A stretch of 64,000 nucleotides of DNA from Modestobacter sp. VKM Ac-2977 (GCF_026968045.1 NZ_JAPVBQ010000001.1:62001-126000), one strand, 5' to 3'. Numbered from the stretch's first letter, positions 52,902 through 61,680 are shown. Numbers and translations: made by a program. The notes: a model not told the origin generated them from the sequence alone.

Positions 52902-55124
52902 TCAGCCGCCGTTCGACTCCGGCTGCGGAGCCGCGGGATCCGCAGCCGGCGCCGACTCGGTCGTCGGCGCCGACTCGGTCACGGTGTCGGCGCTGCTGCG
53001 GCTCGACGTCTGGTTCCTGCGGCGCGAGTCGTCGTCGTCCCGGTCGTCGGAGGACCCGGTGCGCGCCGGCGGCGCGTCCACCCCGCGCCCGGCGTACTTC
53101 GGGTCGGCCTCCGGGAACGCCGTAGGAGCCTGGTTGCTCAGGATCGGCAGCATCGCGTCGTGCCAGATGGTGGCCGGCTTGCCGCCGCCGTAGCCGCCGA
53201 CGCTGTCGTCGCCGAGGGGGTTGAACACCATCACGCTGGCGGTGTAGTCCGGGGTGGAGCCGACGAAGGTGACCGAGTCGTTGGCGTTCACGGTGCCGGT
53301 CTTGCCGGCGATCTGGTGACCGGGGATGTAGGCGGCCCGGCCGGTCTGCATCCGGTTGCCCGGCTCGACGTCCTTGCGCAGCATCTGGTTCAGCGTGTTC
53401 GCGATGCCGGGCTCGATGACCTGCTCGCACTGGGAGTCGGGGACCACCGGCTGACCGTCCTCGTCGGTGACCGGCTCGCCGTTGCGGTCGGTGATGCTCA
53501 GGACCGGCAGGGGAGCGCACTTCACGCCGCCGGCGGCGATCGTGGCGTAGGCGTTGGCCAGGTCGAGCGGGCTCACCCCGTCGGTGCCGAAGGCGAACGA
53601 GGGGCGGTTCTCGGCGATGATCTTCTCGGCGGGGGTCTGGGTCACCGAGTAGTCGAACGTCATGCCCAGCCGCTGCGCCATCGTGACGGCCGGCTCGATG
53701 CGGCCCAGCGCGTCCTCCAGCGCCAGGAAGTAGGTGTTGGAGGACATGTACAGCGCCTGGGTCATGGTGAGCGTGTTCGGGTAGTTGTTCCCCACGTTGC
53801 CGAGCGAGTACGGCTTGTACTTCCCGGTGTCGGTGTCGAAGTCCTGGTAGACCCGGCTGGTGTAGGGCTCGCTGGTGGTGATGGTGTGGCTGGCCGGCAG
53901 CCCCTGCTCCAGCGCTGCCGCGGCGACGAAGGTCTTGAACGTCGAGCCGGAGCCCTTGGTGGGGATGGTGGCGAAGTTGACCGACTCGCAGCCGGCCGCC
54001 GGGTCACCGCAGCCGAACCGCCGGTTCACGCTCATCGCCAGCACGTGCCCGGTGCCGGGCTCGATCGCGTCGTAGACCCCGACCACCGGGGCGCCCATGC
54101 CCACGGTGTTGAGCACGGCCTGGTCCCCGGCGACCTGCATGTCCGGGCGGAGGGTGGTCTGGATCGTCCAGCCGTTGTCCTTGACGTCGTCCATGCTGAG
54201 CCCCAGCGTGCCGGTCAGGTAGCTCGTGACGTAGTCGCAGAAGAAGCCGCCGATCGCGGCGTCGATGCACCCGTTCGGTGCGTTGCCGCCGGGGGCCAGT
54301 GGGATGGGGGCGGCGGAGACCTCGGCGAGCTCCTGGTCGGTGATGTGCTCGAGCTGGTGCATCCGGTTCAGCACCTGGTCGCGCCGGGCCGTCGCCTCCG
54401 CCGGGTAGGAGATCGGGTCGAACTTGGGGCTCTGCACCAGGCCGGCGAGCACCGCTGCCTGCGGCAGCGTCAGGTCGACGGCGTTCACGCTGAAGTACTT
54501 CTGCGCGGCCGACTGGATGCCGTAGGCGCCCTGGCCGAAGTAGGCGATGTTCAGGTATCGGGTGAGGATCTCGTCCTTGGAGTACTCCTCCTCCAGCGCG
54601 AGGGCGAGGCGGGCCTCCTTGAGCTTGCGGCCGACCGACTCCTCCTCGGCAGCGGCCCGCTCCTCCGCGTTGTCCGCGGTCTGCAGCAGGGTCTGCTTGA
54701 CCAGCTGCTGGGTCAGCGTCGACCCGCCCTCGAGCACCTCCCCGGCGGCGAGGTTCTTCGCCAGTGCCCGCGTCGTGCCCTCGACGTCCAGCCCGTTGTG
54801 CTGGTAGAAGCGCGAGTCCTCGATGTCGACGATCGCCTGCTTCATCACGTCGGAGATCTGGTCGTGCGTCACCGGCGTGCGGTTGTTGTCGTAGAACTGG
54901 GTGATCGGCGTCCCGTCGGCGGCCACCATGGTGGCGTTGCCGTTCGGCGTCTCGTCGGTGAGCTCGACCGGGAGGGCGTCGAGCAGGCTGGCGGAGTTCC
55001 GGGCGACGAGCCCGGTCCCCCCGACCCAGGGCAGCAACATGGCAGCGACCAGGGCGCCGGCCACGACGATCGTGACGGCCAGCTTGACCAGGGCACCGAG
55101 GCGGGGGCTCGCGGAGTCGGACAT
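52902..55124 (-). CDS. bifunctional class A penicillin-binding protein
   Basis: A 740-residue peptidoglycan synthase. One N-terminal membrane anchor (residues 13-35) is followed by the GT51 transglycosylase with catalytic E102 (VDIEDSRFYQHNG) and GGSTLTQQLVKQ. The transpeptidase has S394-T-F-K397, S461-S-N463 and K608-T-G. The C-terminus is a long Ser/Asp/Arg-rich low-complexity tail and there is no PASTA domain. It polymerises and cross-links cell wall outside the membrane. Neighbours match M. tuberculosis ponA2 (Rv3682), though PonA2 carries a PASTA domain. The ATG follows TACCTT by eight bases. Confidence 0.95.
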   Translation of the reverse strand: MSDSASPRLGALVKLAVTIVVAGALVAAMLLPWVGGTGLVARNSASLLDALPVELTDETPNGNATMVAADGTPITQFYDNNRTPVTHDQISDVMKQAIVDIEDSRFYQHNGLDVEGTTRALAKNLAAGEVLEGGSTLTQQLVKQTLLQTADNAEERAAAEEESVGRKLKEARLALALEEEYSKDEILTRYLNIAYFGQGAYGIQSAAQKYFSVNAVDLTLPQAAVLAGLVQSPKFDPISYPAEATARRDQVLNRMHQLEHITDQELAEVSAAPIPLAPGGNAPNGCIDAAIGGFFCDYVTSYLTGTLGLSMDDVKDNGWTIQTTLRPDMQVAGDQAVLNTVGMGAPVVGVYDAIEPGTGHVLAMSVNRRFGCGDPAAGCESVNFATIPTKGSGSTFKTFVAAAALEQGLPASHTITTSEPYTSRVYQDFDTDTGKYKPYSLGNVGNNYPNTLTMTQALYMSSNTYFLALEDALGRIEPAVTMAQRLGMTFDYSVTQTPAEKIIAENRPSFAFGTDGVSPLDLANAYATIAAGGVKCAPLPVLSITDRNGEPVTDEDGQPVVPDSQCEQVIEPGIANTLNQMLRKDVEPGNRMQTGRAAYIPGHQIAGKTGTVNANDSVTFVGSTPDYTASVMVFNPLGDDSVGGYGGGKPATIWHDAMLPILSNQAPTAFPEADPKYAGRGVDAPPARTGSSDDRDDDDSRRRNQTSSRSSADTVTESAPTTESAPAADPAAPQPESNGG

Positions 55125-55179
55125 CGCAGGCCAAGGTACCTGCCCGGAGGGCGCCCGTCCCGTGCCTCGGACGCAACGC

Positions 55180-55217
55180 GCGGAGCGGCCCCCGACGACG
55201 TCGGCAGGCCGCTCCGC
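55180..55217 (-). terminator. terminator hairpin after the desaturase gene
   Basis: GCGGAGCGGCC (55180-55190) pairs with GGCCGCTCCGC (55207-55217), with an inner CCGA/TCGG pair in the loop. Confidence 0.75.
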
Positions 55218-55224
55218 ACGGTCG

Positions 55225-56343
55225 TCAGGACATCTGGTAGCGGTTCGCCCGCTTGAAGGTGCCCATGTCGTTGAACCGCACCCCGTTGGCGGCCAGCACC
55301 GGGTGGATGTCCCGCTCCATCAGCTGCCGCACGTAGAACGGGTCGGCCACGTAGAAGTGGTGGATCGGGTGGGTGCTGCCGAAGTTCAGGCAGAAGACCT
55401 GGAAGGGCACCAGGTACCAGCGGTTGAACACCTGGGTCTGCTGCAGGACGTTGCCCTGCTCGACGTCCCCCTGGTAGTGCATGTTGCTGCTGATGAAGTG
55501 CAGGCAGAAGCCGCGCCAGACGTTCGGGCCGACCCAGACGACGGTCAGCACGGTGAGCACCTGCAGCCAGGACGTCGGCACGGCGGCGCCCAGCCAGCTC
55601 GCCACGTGCAGGCCGAGGAACGCGTACCAGATGGTGATCGCCACCGGGGTCAGCCCGATGCTGGCCTTGAGGATGGTGCGGCGCCAGAGCGCGTCCTCGG
55701 CGTCCTTCGGCCGGGTGGTGACGATCCGGATCAGCGCGGGCACGTAGGGGTCGAGCAGGCTGTAGAGCCGGACTGCGCCCCACGGCTTCCCGTTGGTGAT
55801 CGACACCTCCTCGATGTCGTCGGGCAGCCCCGAATAGGCGTGGTGCCGCAGGTGCAGCCGGATCCGGTAGACCGGGTTGATCGTGTACGGCCGGATGGCC
55901 CAGACGCCGAAGAGCAGCGCGTACCGCACGGCCTTGCGGCGGCGGAAGTAGAGGGCGTGGATCAGGTCGTGCTCCACCTCGTGCCCGACCGCGGCGAAGG
56001 CCGCCGACAGCAGCAGGGTCACGTACCAGGGCAGCGCGCCGGTCAGGTAGAGGGCGCCGCTGCCGACGAAGCCGAGGACGGCGACGGAGAAGGCGGTCAG
56101 CCCGAGGGCGTCCTGGTGCCGCAGCACCGGGTGGTCGCGCCGCAGCTCCTGCGACCGACGGCGGATCGCGCTGGTGATGACCTTGGTGCGGGCCTTGTCG
56201 TCGGGGGAGAGCCCGACGGTGTCGACCGGGATCTCGACGGGGAGGTCGGCGGCGGCGGGGACGGCGATGCCGGTGCCGAAGAGGCCGGCCGGCTCCGGCG
56301 ACGTCGTCGCGGTGGTGCGGTCGAGCTCGGGTGCGGTGCTCAT
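55225..56343 (-). CDS. membrane fatty acid desaturase family protein
   Basis: A 372-residue membrane protein with about five hydrophobic segments and the di-iron histidine boxes of the FA_desaturase superfamily: H121, H125 and H129 (GHEVEHDLIH), H164, H167 and H168 (HLRHHAY), H282 and H289 (LHFISSNMHY), and H325, H328, H329 (THPIHH). The last box and its FGSTHPIHHF context differ from the usual Q-x-x-H-H, so an alkane- or hydroxylase-like oxygenation is possible. Here it occupies the slot where Mycobacterium has whiB4, between the ArsA pair and the penicillin-binding protein. Confidence 0.9.
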   Translation of the reverse strand: MSTAPELDRTTATTSPEPAGLFGTGIAVPAAADLPVEIPVDTVGLSPDDKARTKVITSAIRRRSQELRRDHPVLRHQDALGLTAFSVAVLGFVGSGALYLTGALPWYVTLLLSAAFAAVGHEVEHDLIHALYFRRRKAVRYALLFGVWAIRPYTINPVYRIRLHLRHHAYSGLPDDIEEVSITNGKPWGAVRLYSLLDPYVPALIRIVTTRPKDAEDALWRRTILKASIGLTPVAITIWYAFLGLHVASWLGAAVPTSWLQVLTVLTVVWVGPNVWRGFCLHFISSNMHYQGDVEQGNVLQQTQVFNRWYLVPFQVFCLNFGSTHPIHHFYVADPFYVRQLMERDIHPVLAANGVRFNDMGTFKRANRYQMS

Positions 56344-56486
56344 GCCTGGTGTGTCATCCCTCCGACGGAACGGTCGGGCGGACGCTAACGGAGCGTCACG
56401 ACCACGACCAGGCCCTGGGATGACGTGGACACGAACGGGTGACCGGCGCGCCCCTCCTGCCCCTCGAGCCCCACGGAGGGGTGGGG

Positions 56487-57710
56487 TCAGCCGGCCTGGG
56501 AGCGCACCGGCAGCACCCGACTGCGCGGCGTGCCCGTCCCGGTGTCGTCCTCCGCGGCGAGCAGCGCCTCGCCCATCACCCGCAGCCCGTCCAGGTCGTG
56601 CACGTCCCCGGCCGCGGCCGGCACCGTCCGCACCGGCACCTCCGGGTGGGCGCTGGTGAACCGGTCGGCCAGCCGCTGCTCGCGGGTCGCGACGGTCATC
56701 CGATCGGCGTGCACCCGCAGCGCCCCCGCGGCCAGCTTCGACCCTGGGCCCCCCGCCTCGGTGACGGCCTCGGCGGCACCCTCGGCGCGGGTGGCGGACA
56801 GGGCCGTGGTGGCCGGCGGGTGGGTGCGGTTGAGCACCAGCCCGGCCAGCGGCATGCCCTCGGTGGAGAGCCGGTCGACGAAGTAGGAGGCTTCACGCAG
56901 CGCATCCGGCTCCGGGGCCGCGACGACGACGAACGACGTCCCCGGCTGGCGGAGCAGCTCGTAGGTCGCGTTGGCCCGCTCCCGGAAGCCGCCGAACATG
57001 GTGTCGAGGGCGGAGACGAACGCCGAGATGTCGTTGAGCAGCTGGCCGCCCAGGATCTTGCTGATGATCCGGCTGAACAGCAGGAAGCCGGCCCCCACGA
57101 ACCGGACCCCCGCCCGCCCGCCGGCCCGCGCCGGGGCGGTCAGCAGCCGGATCATCGTGCCGTCGAGGAAGCGGCTCATCCGGTTCGGGGCGTCCAGGAA
57201 GTCCAGCGCCGACCGGGACGGCGGGGTGTCGACGATCACCAGGTCCCAGCGGTCGCTGGCCCGCAGCTGCCCGAGCTTCTCCATCGCCATGTACTCCTGC
57301 GTGCCGGCGAAGGAGGAGGAGAGCGCCTGGTAGAAGGGGTTCTCGAAGATCACCTGCGCCCGCTCGGGCGTCGAGTGCGCGGAGACGACGTCGTCGAACG
57401 TCCGCTTCATGTCCAGCATCATCGCGTGCAGCTCACCCGGGGCACCGGGCGTCTCGACCAGCCGCGGCTCGTTGTCGAGCTCGACCAGGCCCAGCGACTG
57501 GGCCAGCCGGCGGGCCGGGTCGATGGTCAGCACGACGACCTCCCGCCCGGCCTCGGCCGCGGCCAGCGCGAGCGCCGCCGAGGTGGTCGTCTTGCCCACG
57601 CCACCCGAGCCGCAGCACACGATGATCCGCGTGCTCCGGTCGCTGACCAGCGCGGCCAGGTCCAGGGGCGGTGCGGGGGTGGGCCGCCGCGGCGGCTGGG
57701 CGGCGGTCAC
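56487..57710 (-). CDS. ArsA/GET3-family ATPase (second of a pair)
   Basis: A 407-residue P-loop ATPase. The deviant Walker A GSGGVGKTT is at residues 34-42, switch I is VLTIDPARRLAQSLG, and VIVDTPPSRSALDFLDAPNR is the switch II region. It lacks the twin-cysteine arsenite site, so it is the Get3-like type. The homologue in M. tuberculosis is Rv3680, which forms a complex with Rv3679 implicated in toxic-compound resistance. The GTG at 57710 overlaps the partner's stop (GTGA). Confidence 0.93.
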   Translation of the reverse strand: MTAAQPPRRPTPAPPLDLAALVSDRSTRIIVCCGSGGVGKTTTSAALALAAAEAGREVVVLTIDPARRLAQSLGLVELDNEPRLVETPGAPGELHAMMLDMKRTFDDVVSAHSTPERAQVIFENPFYQALSSSFAGTQEYMAMEKLGQLRASDRWDLVIVDTPPSRSALDFLDAPNRMSRFLDGTMIRLLTAPARAGGRAGVRFVGAGFLLFSRIISKILGGQLLNDISAFVSALDTMFGGFRERANATYELLRQPGTSFVVVAAPEPDALREASYFVDRLSTEGMPLAGLVLNRTHPPATTALSATRAEGAAEAVTEAGGPGSKLAAGALRVHADRMTVATREQRLADRFTSAHPEVPVRTVPAAAGDVHDLDGLRVMGEALLAAEDDTGTGTPRSRVLPVRSQAG

Positions 57711-58729
57711 GCCGCGACCTCGGCGCGCAGGTGCCCGTCGAGCCGATCGGCCAGCTCGAACAGGCAACCCAGGTCGATCGGGGACGACGACAGCGGCAGC
57801 TCCACCAGCGGGCGGCCCAGCGCCTCGACGTCCCCGCGCAGCGCGTCCTGGGCGATCCAGCGACGGGCGTGCTCGACCGCCTCGGCGACCAGCCCGTCCG
57901 CCAACCCGTCGACCCCGGCCAACTGGGCCGCGGCCAGCGCGGGCACCAGGTCGGCGCCGGTGAGCCGGCCCTCGGCGGTGCGGGCCAGGCTGGCGGCCGG
58001 GAGGAGCGGCTCGGTCGCCATGTTGACGATCACCGACCCGACCGGCAGCCCGGCCGCGGTCAGCTCGGTGATCGCGTCGGCGGTCTCCTGCACCGGCATG
58101 TCCTCCAGCAGGGTCACCACGTGCACCGCCGTCTGCGGTGAGCGGAACACCGCCATCACCCCGTCGCTCTGTGCCCTGATCGGGCCGGACCGGGCCAGCC
58201 CGGCCACCTCGTTGGTCACGTTCAGGAACCGGGTGATCCGGCCGGTCGGTGGTGCGTCGACGACGACGGCGTCGTAGACCAGTCGGCCGTTCTCCCGCCG
58301 GGTCACCGCTTCCTTGATCTTCCCGGTCAGCAGCACGTCGCGGAGCCCGGGCGCGATCGCGGTGGCGAAGTCGATCGCGCCCATCTTGCGCAGCGCCCGC
58401 CCGGCCCGCTTCAGGTTGTAGAACATGTCGAGGTACTCGAGGAAGGCAGCCTCGACGTCGATCGCCAGTGCCTTCACCTCACCGCCCCCGCGGGCCACGG
58501 CGACCCGCCGCTCCTCGTAGGGGAGGGGTGGGGTGTCGAAGAGCTGGGCGATGCCCTGCCGCCCCTCGGTCTCCACCAGCAGCACGTGGCCGCCGTCGGC
58601 GGCCAGCGACAGGGCGAGGGCCGCGGCGACCGTCGTCTTCCCGGTGCCGCCCTTCCCGGTGACGACATGGCACCGCACGGGCACCGTTCCTGCGCGCGAC
58701 GGTTCCCGGTGCACCGGCTCTGAGCTCAC
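57707..58729 (-). CDS. ArsA/GET3-family ATPase (first of a pair)
   Basis: A 340-residue P-loop ATPase with Walker A GKGGTGKTT (residues 25-33 from this start) and switch II VVVDAPPTGRITRFL. It is the partner of the downstream paralogue, matching the Rv3679-Rv3680 pair in M. tuberculosis. Two GTGs lie six bases apart: the second (58729) sits seven bases after TAGGCT, giving a leaderless start, and the first (58735) would have one base after it, so I chose the second. It is divergent from the DUF4177 gene. Confidence 0.92.
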   Translation of the reverse strand: MSSEPVHREPSRAGTVPVRCHVVTGKGGTGKTTVAAALALSLAADGGHVLLVETEGRQGIAQLFDTPPLPYEERRVAVARGGGEVKALAIDVEAAFLEYLDMFYNLKRAGRALRKMGAIDFATAIAPGLRDVLLTGKIKEAVTRRENGRLVYDAVVVDAPPTGRITRFLNVTNEVAGLARSGPIRAQSDGVMAVFRSPQTAVHVVTLLEDMPVQETADAITELTAAGLPVGSVIVNMATEPLLPAASLARTAEGRLTGADLVPALAAAQLAGVDGLADGLVAEAVEHARRWIAQDALRGDVEALGRPLVELPLSSSPIDLGCLFELADRLDGHLRAEVAA

Positions 58730-58736
58730 CCGCACC

Positions 58737-58742
58737 AGCCTA
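58737..58742 (-). promoter_or_regulatory. -10 box of the ArsA-type pair
   Basis: TAGGCT on the minus strand ends seven bases before the GTG at 58729 and decides between two starts. Confidence 0.5.
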
Positions 58743-58778
58743 CGAGCGGTGACCGACTCCGGCGCGTCTCGGCTGCGC

Positions 58779-58784
58779 TAGCGT
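58779..58784 (+). promoter_or_regulatory. -10 box of the DUF4177-RidA-NUDIX operon
   Basis: TAGCGT ends six bases before the ATG at 58791. It faces away from the TAGGCT box at 58737-58742. Confidence 0.5.
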
Positions 58785-58790
58785 CGCGGC

Positions 58791-58964
58791 ATGAGTGATT
58801 CGGCCCGTCGGACCTGGGAGTACGCGACCATCCCGCTGCTCACCCACAACACCAAGGCGATCCTGGACTCCTGGGGCGTCGACGGCTGGGAGCTGGTGGC
58901 CGTCGTCCCCGGCCCGGGCGGCGGCGACCAGCTGGTGGCCTACCTCAAGCGCCCGACCAGCTGA
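58791..58964 (+). CDS. DUF4177 family small protein
   Basis: A 57-residue protein: MSDSARRTWEYATIPLL at the start, then SWGVDGWELVAVVPGPGG, ending in a strand with LVAYLKRP. The W-E-Y ... D-G-W-E-L-V pattern is typical of DUF4177 proteins, which have no known function. It lies in the same place as Rv3678A in M. tuberculosis, between the ArsA pair and RidA. The ATG follows a TAGCGT -10 by six bases. RidA starts seven bases after the stop. Confidence 0.9.
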   Translation: MSDSARRTWEYATIPLLTHNTKAILDSWGVDGWELVAVVPGPGGGDQLVAYLKRPTS

Positions 58965-58971
58965 GGCCACG

Positions 58972-59439
58972 ATGACCACCCCCGTCTCCTGGCACGCCCG
59001 GCTCGCCGAGCTGGGTGTCCGGCTCCCCCCGGTGGCCGCGCCGGTCGCCGCTTACGTGCCGGCCATCCGCACCGGTCAGCTGGTCTTCACCTCCGGCCAG
59101 CTGCCGTTCGTGGACGGCGGGCTGCGCCGCACCGGCAAGGTCGGCGGTGCCGTCGACATCGAGGACGCCGCAGCCGACGCGAAGGTGTGTGCGCTCAACG
59201 CGCTGGCCGCGATCGACGACCTGGTCGGCCTGGACTCCGTGGCCCGGATCGTGCGGGTCGTCGGCTACGTGGCCAGCGCCGAGGGCTTCTCCGGCCAGCC
59301 GCGGGTCGTCAACGGCGCCAGCGAGTTCCTCGGCCGCGTCTTCGGTGAGGCAGGGCAGCACGCCCGCAGCGCCGTCGGCGTCGCCGAGCTCCCGATGAAC
59401 GCCCCCGTCGAGGTCGAGCTCACCGTCGAGCTGAGATGA
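58972..59439 (+). CDS. RidA family protein
   Basis: A 155-residue protein of the RidA/YjgF/UK114 family, trimeric enzymes that hydrolyse reactive imine or enamine intermediates. Features: the YVPAIRTGQLVFTSGQLPFV strand pair, LNALAAIDDLVGLDSVARIV, and the C-terminal ELPMNAPVEVELTVEL. The usual active-site Arg segment R-x-x-V-G-V-A-E-L-P is present as SAVGVAELP without the Arg, so this is a divergent subgroup. It is translationally coupled to the NUDIX gene (ATGA). Confidence 0.93.
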   Translation: MTTPVSWHARLAELGVRLPPVAAPVAAYVPAIRTGQLVFTSGQLPFVDGGLRRTGKVGGAVDIEDAAADAKVCALNALAAIDDLVGLDSVARIVRVVGYVASAEGFSGQPRVVNGASEFLGRVFGEAGQHARSAVGVAELPMNAPVEVELTVELR

Positions 59440-60239
59440 CCGGGCCGGCGCCGATCCGGCAGGCGGCGACGGTGTTGCTGTTGCGGGACGGCGCCGGGGG
59501 ACCGGAGGTCTACCTGCTCCGGCGCACGCGGGGCATGCCGTTCGCCGGTGGGATGACCGCCTACCCCGGCGGTGGGGTCGACGACCGGGACGGCGACACG
59601 GAGCTGGCCTGGGTGGGGCCGCCGCCGGCCCACTGGGCGAGCGCCTTCGGCTGCGACGAACGACTGGCTCGTGAGCTGGTGTGCGCCGCCGTCCGGGAGA
59701 CGTTCGAGGAGGCCGGCGTCCTGCTGGCCGGTCCGGCGGACGGCTCCGGGGTCGTCGTGCCCGACGTCTCCGGCGACGACTGGGAGGCGCAGCGGCAGGC
59801 CCTGATGGCCCACGACCTCTCCCTCGCCGAACTGCTGGCCGGTCGCGGGCTCGCGCTGCGGGCCGACCTGTTGCGGCCGTTCGCGCACTGGATCACCCCG
59901 CCACCGGAACGGCGGCGGTACGACACCAAGTTCTTCGCCGCGCTGCTGCCGGTCGGGCAGGAGGCGCGCGACGTGTCCGGCGAGGCGGACGAGGCGGTGT
60001 GGACGACGCCGGCCGCCGCGCTCGCCGAACACGCCGCAGGCACCCGGCCGATGCTGCCGCCCACGATCCACACGCTCGGCCAACTGGTGCCCTTCGCCGA
60101 CGCCGCGGCGACCCTGGCCGGCTCGCCGCCGGCCCCGCTGGAGCCGATCAGTCCCACCTTCGAACAGGGGCCGGACGGGAACTACGCGGTGCTGCCCGAC
60201 GGCACCCGGATCCGGATGGTCGCGGCTCTGCCTTCGTGA
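59436..60239 (+). CDS. NUDIX hydrolase with split NUDIX box (NUDT19-like)
   Basis: A 267-residue NUDIX protein. The box is interrupted: GGGVDDRD at residues 45-52, then about 30 inserted residues, then REtFEEAG at 87-94, as in the NUDT19/RP2 group. The downstream part has FAHWITPPPERRRYDTKFFA, also typical of that group, which acts on CoA derivatives in animals. The catalytic Glu pair is intact. The substrate is unknown. It is the last gene of the DUF4177-RidA operon and is followed by dispersed repeat copy B. Confidence 0.9.
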   Translation: MTGPAPIRQAATVLLLRDGAGGPEVYLLRRTRGMPFAGGMTAYPGGGVDDRDGDTELAWVGPPPAHWASAFGCDERLARELVCAAVRETFEEAGVLLAGPADGSGVVVPDVSGDDWEAQRQALMAHDLSLAELLAGRGLALRADLLRPFAHWITPPPERRRYDTKFFAALLPVGQEARDVSGEADEAVWTTPAAALAEHAAGTRPMLPPTIHTLGQLVPFADAAATLAGSPPAPLEPISPTFEQGPDGNYAVLPDGTRIRMVAALPS

Positions 60240-60364
60240 TCCTGGCGGATCACACCGCGGCCAGGAGGCGGTGCCGCCTGCGTTGAGCTGTTGGCCGTGG
60301 CCCGGTGAGGGACCCTCCGGGCCCCGTCCCCGGGCCACCCCTCGCTTCGCTCGGGTCCGTACCG
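60236..60364 (+). repeat. dispersed 3'-end repeat, copy B (after the NUDIX gene)
   Basis: The NUDIX stop codon lies inside a hairpin: GTGATCC (60236-60242), loop TGGC, GGATCAC (60247-60253). TCACACCGCGGCCAGGAG and further blocks match copy A at 45161-45356. The hairpin arms differ from copy A at one base pair by a compensatory C:G to T:A change. About 120 bases long. Confidence 0.65.
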
Positions 60365-60391
60365 GTGGTCGCTCGCCTTGGCCTTGACGCG

Positions 60392-60427
60392 CGAGGGCCC
60401 CGTCCGGTGAACCGGACGGGGCCCTCG
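60392..60427 (-). terminator. crp terminator
   Basis: CGAGGGCCCCGTCCGGT (60392-60408) pairs with ACCGGACGGGGCCCTCG (60411-60427) around a two-base loop, 15 bases after the crp stop on the minus strand. Confidence 0.85.
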
Positions 60428-60441
60428 TCAGCGCGGTGGTG

Positions 60442-61116
60442 TCAGCGGGCGCGGCGGCGGAGGCGTTCCTCGTCGAGGACCACCACCGACTTGCCCTGCA
60501 GCTGGATCCAGCCGCGGTGCACGAAGTCGGCCAGCGCCTTGTTCACCGTCTCGCGGGAGGCGCCCACCAGCTGGGCCAGCTCCTCCTGGGTCAGGTCGTG
60601 CTTGACGCGGAGGCCGTCGGTCTCCCGGCTGCCGAAGCGGTCGGCCATCTGCAGCAGCGCCTTGGCCACCCGGCCGGGGACGTCGGTGAAGATGAGGTCG
60701 GCGACCGAGTCGTTGGTGCGCCGCAGCCGCCGGGCGAGCACCCGCAGCAGCTGCTCGCCGATCTCCGGGTGGGCGGTGATCCACGGCCGCAGCATGGTGT
60801 TCGGCATCTTGGCCAGGCGCACGTCGGTGACGGCGGTGGCGGTCGCGGTGCGCGGCCCCGGGTCGAACACCGAGAGCTCACCGAACTGGTCGGAGGGCCC
60901 CATCACGGCGAGGACGTTCTCCCGGCCGTCAGGCGCGCGGCGGGAGATCTTCACCTTGCCGGACAGGACGACGTAGAGGCTGTCGCCCGACTCGCCCTCG
61001 TTGAAGACGACCCGGCCGCGGGGCAGCACCACCGTCTCCAGTGCGCTGGCCACCGGCTCGGCAGCATCCTCCGACAGCCCCTGGAAGAGACCGGACTGGG
61101 CAAGGACCTCGTCCAC
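60442..61116 (-). CDS. crp: cAMP receptor protein family regulator
   Basis: A 224-residue CRP. The cyclic-nucleotide domain (residues 10-125) shows [20 protein letters not shown] with the cAMP-contacting E and R. The C-terminal winged helix (150-215) has [20 protein letters not shown]. It agrees closely with M. tuberculosis Crp (Rv3676) in length and in these motifs, including [13 protein letters not shown] chose the GTG at 61116 to match its 224 residues; longer in-frame starts are possible. Its own promoter region has a CRP-like site, so autoregulation is likely. Confidence 0.96.
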   Translation of the reverse strand: MDEVLAQSGLFQGLSEDAAEPVASALETVVLPRGRVVFNEGESGDSLYVVLSGKVKISRRAPDGRENVLAVMGPSDQFGELSVFDPGPRTATATAVTDVRLAKMPNTMLRPWITAHPEIGEQLLRVLARRLRRTNDSVADLIFTDVPGRVAKALLQMADRFGSRETDGLRVKHDLTQEELAQLVGASRETVNKALADFVHRGWIQLQGKSVVVLDEERLRRRAR

Positions 61117-61170
61117 GTGCACCTCTCGCAACGTCCTCACGGGTGCGATGGCGACCCGCGTTACTCGGAG

Positions 61171-61199
61171 AGTCTAGGGCCTGTGGCCCGCCTCACCAG
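61171..61199 (-). promoter_or_regulatory. crp promoter with candidate CRP-binding site
   Basis: On the minus strand TAGACT (61176-61171) is a -10. Upstream of it, GGTGA-N6-CCACA (61197-61182) matches the CRP consensus TGTGA-N6-TCACA at eight of ten positions. It overlaps the -35 and spacer, a position that suits repression or autocontrol. Confidence 0.5.
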
Positions 61200-61281
61200 T
61201 GCACTCAGTCAGGGACCTGCCCACTCTGAGTGGTTGCGGGGTCGTGACGGCTTCCTGACGTGCAGGTCGTGTGCCTGGAGG

Positions 61282-61680
61282 TCAGTCCTCGTCGACCGGG
61301 TCGATGTCGTCGTCGGCCGGCCCGTGGGCCGACTCGGTCAGCACCGGACGGGGGGCGCTGCGGGCCCGGCCGCGGCGGCGGGCCCGCCAGCGGCTCATCG
61401 CGCGACGGATGCCCGAGTTGGCCAGCGTGCCCACCTCGCCCGGGGTGGCGGAGCCGAGGAAGTCCTCGACCTCCCGCTGCGAGGTCGGGCGTCGCAACGG
61501 CTCCTCCACCCGCTCCATGACCAGCAGGAACGCGATCAGCAGCGGAGGGAACAGGATGACGATGAGGGCGACCACGAGCACCTCCTCGGGAGGACGCCCC
61601 CGGCGGGGAGGCCGGGTGGGGACCAGGTCGTCGAGCGGTCGGGGCGCGCTCCCGGTCACCGGCCGGGTGTGCACCGCCAC
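61282..61680 (-). CDS. small conserved membrane protein next to crp
   Basis: A 132-residue protein with one strong membrane segment (residues 34-54, [20 protein letters not shown]) flanked by a basic, Pro-rich N-terminus and an Arg-rich then acidic C-terminus. Position between crp and nth, orientation and size match Rv3675 of M. tuberculosis, a membrane protein of unknown function. The GTG at 61680 is tentative; a second in-frame GTG lies six bases on. The start falls 50 bases from the divergent nth start. Confidence 0.75.
   Translation of the reverse strand: MAVHTRPVTGSAPRPLDDLVPTRPPRRGRPPEEVLVVALIVILFPPLLIAFLLVMERVEEPLRRPTSQREVEDFLGSATPGEVGTLANSGIRRAMSRWRARRRGRARSAPRPVLTESAHGPADDDIDPVDED

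Noticed and set aside
55125-56486. whiB4 expected by gene order
   Set aside because: No frame in either gap around the desaturase carries the four Cys and GGVWGG-like turn of WhiB proteins.
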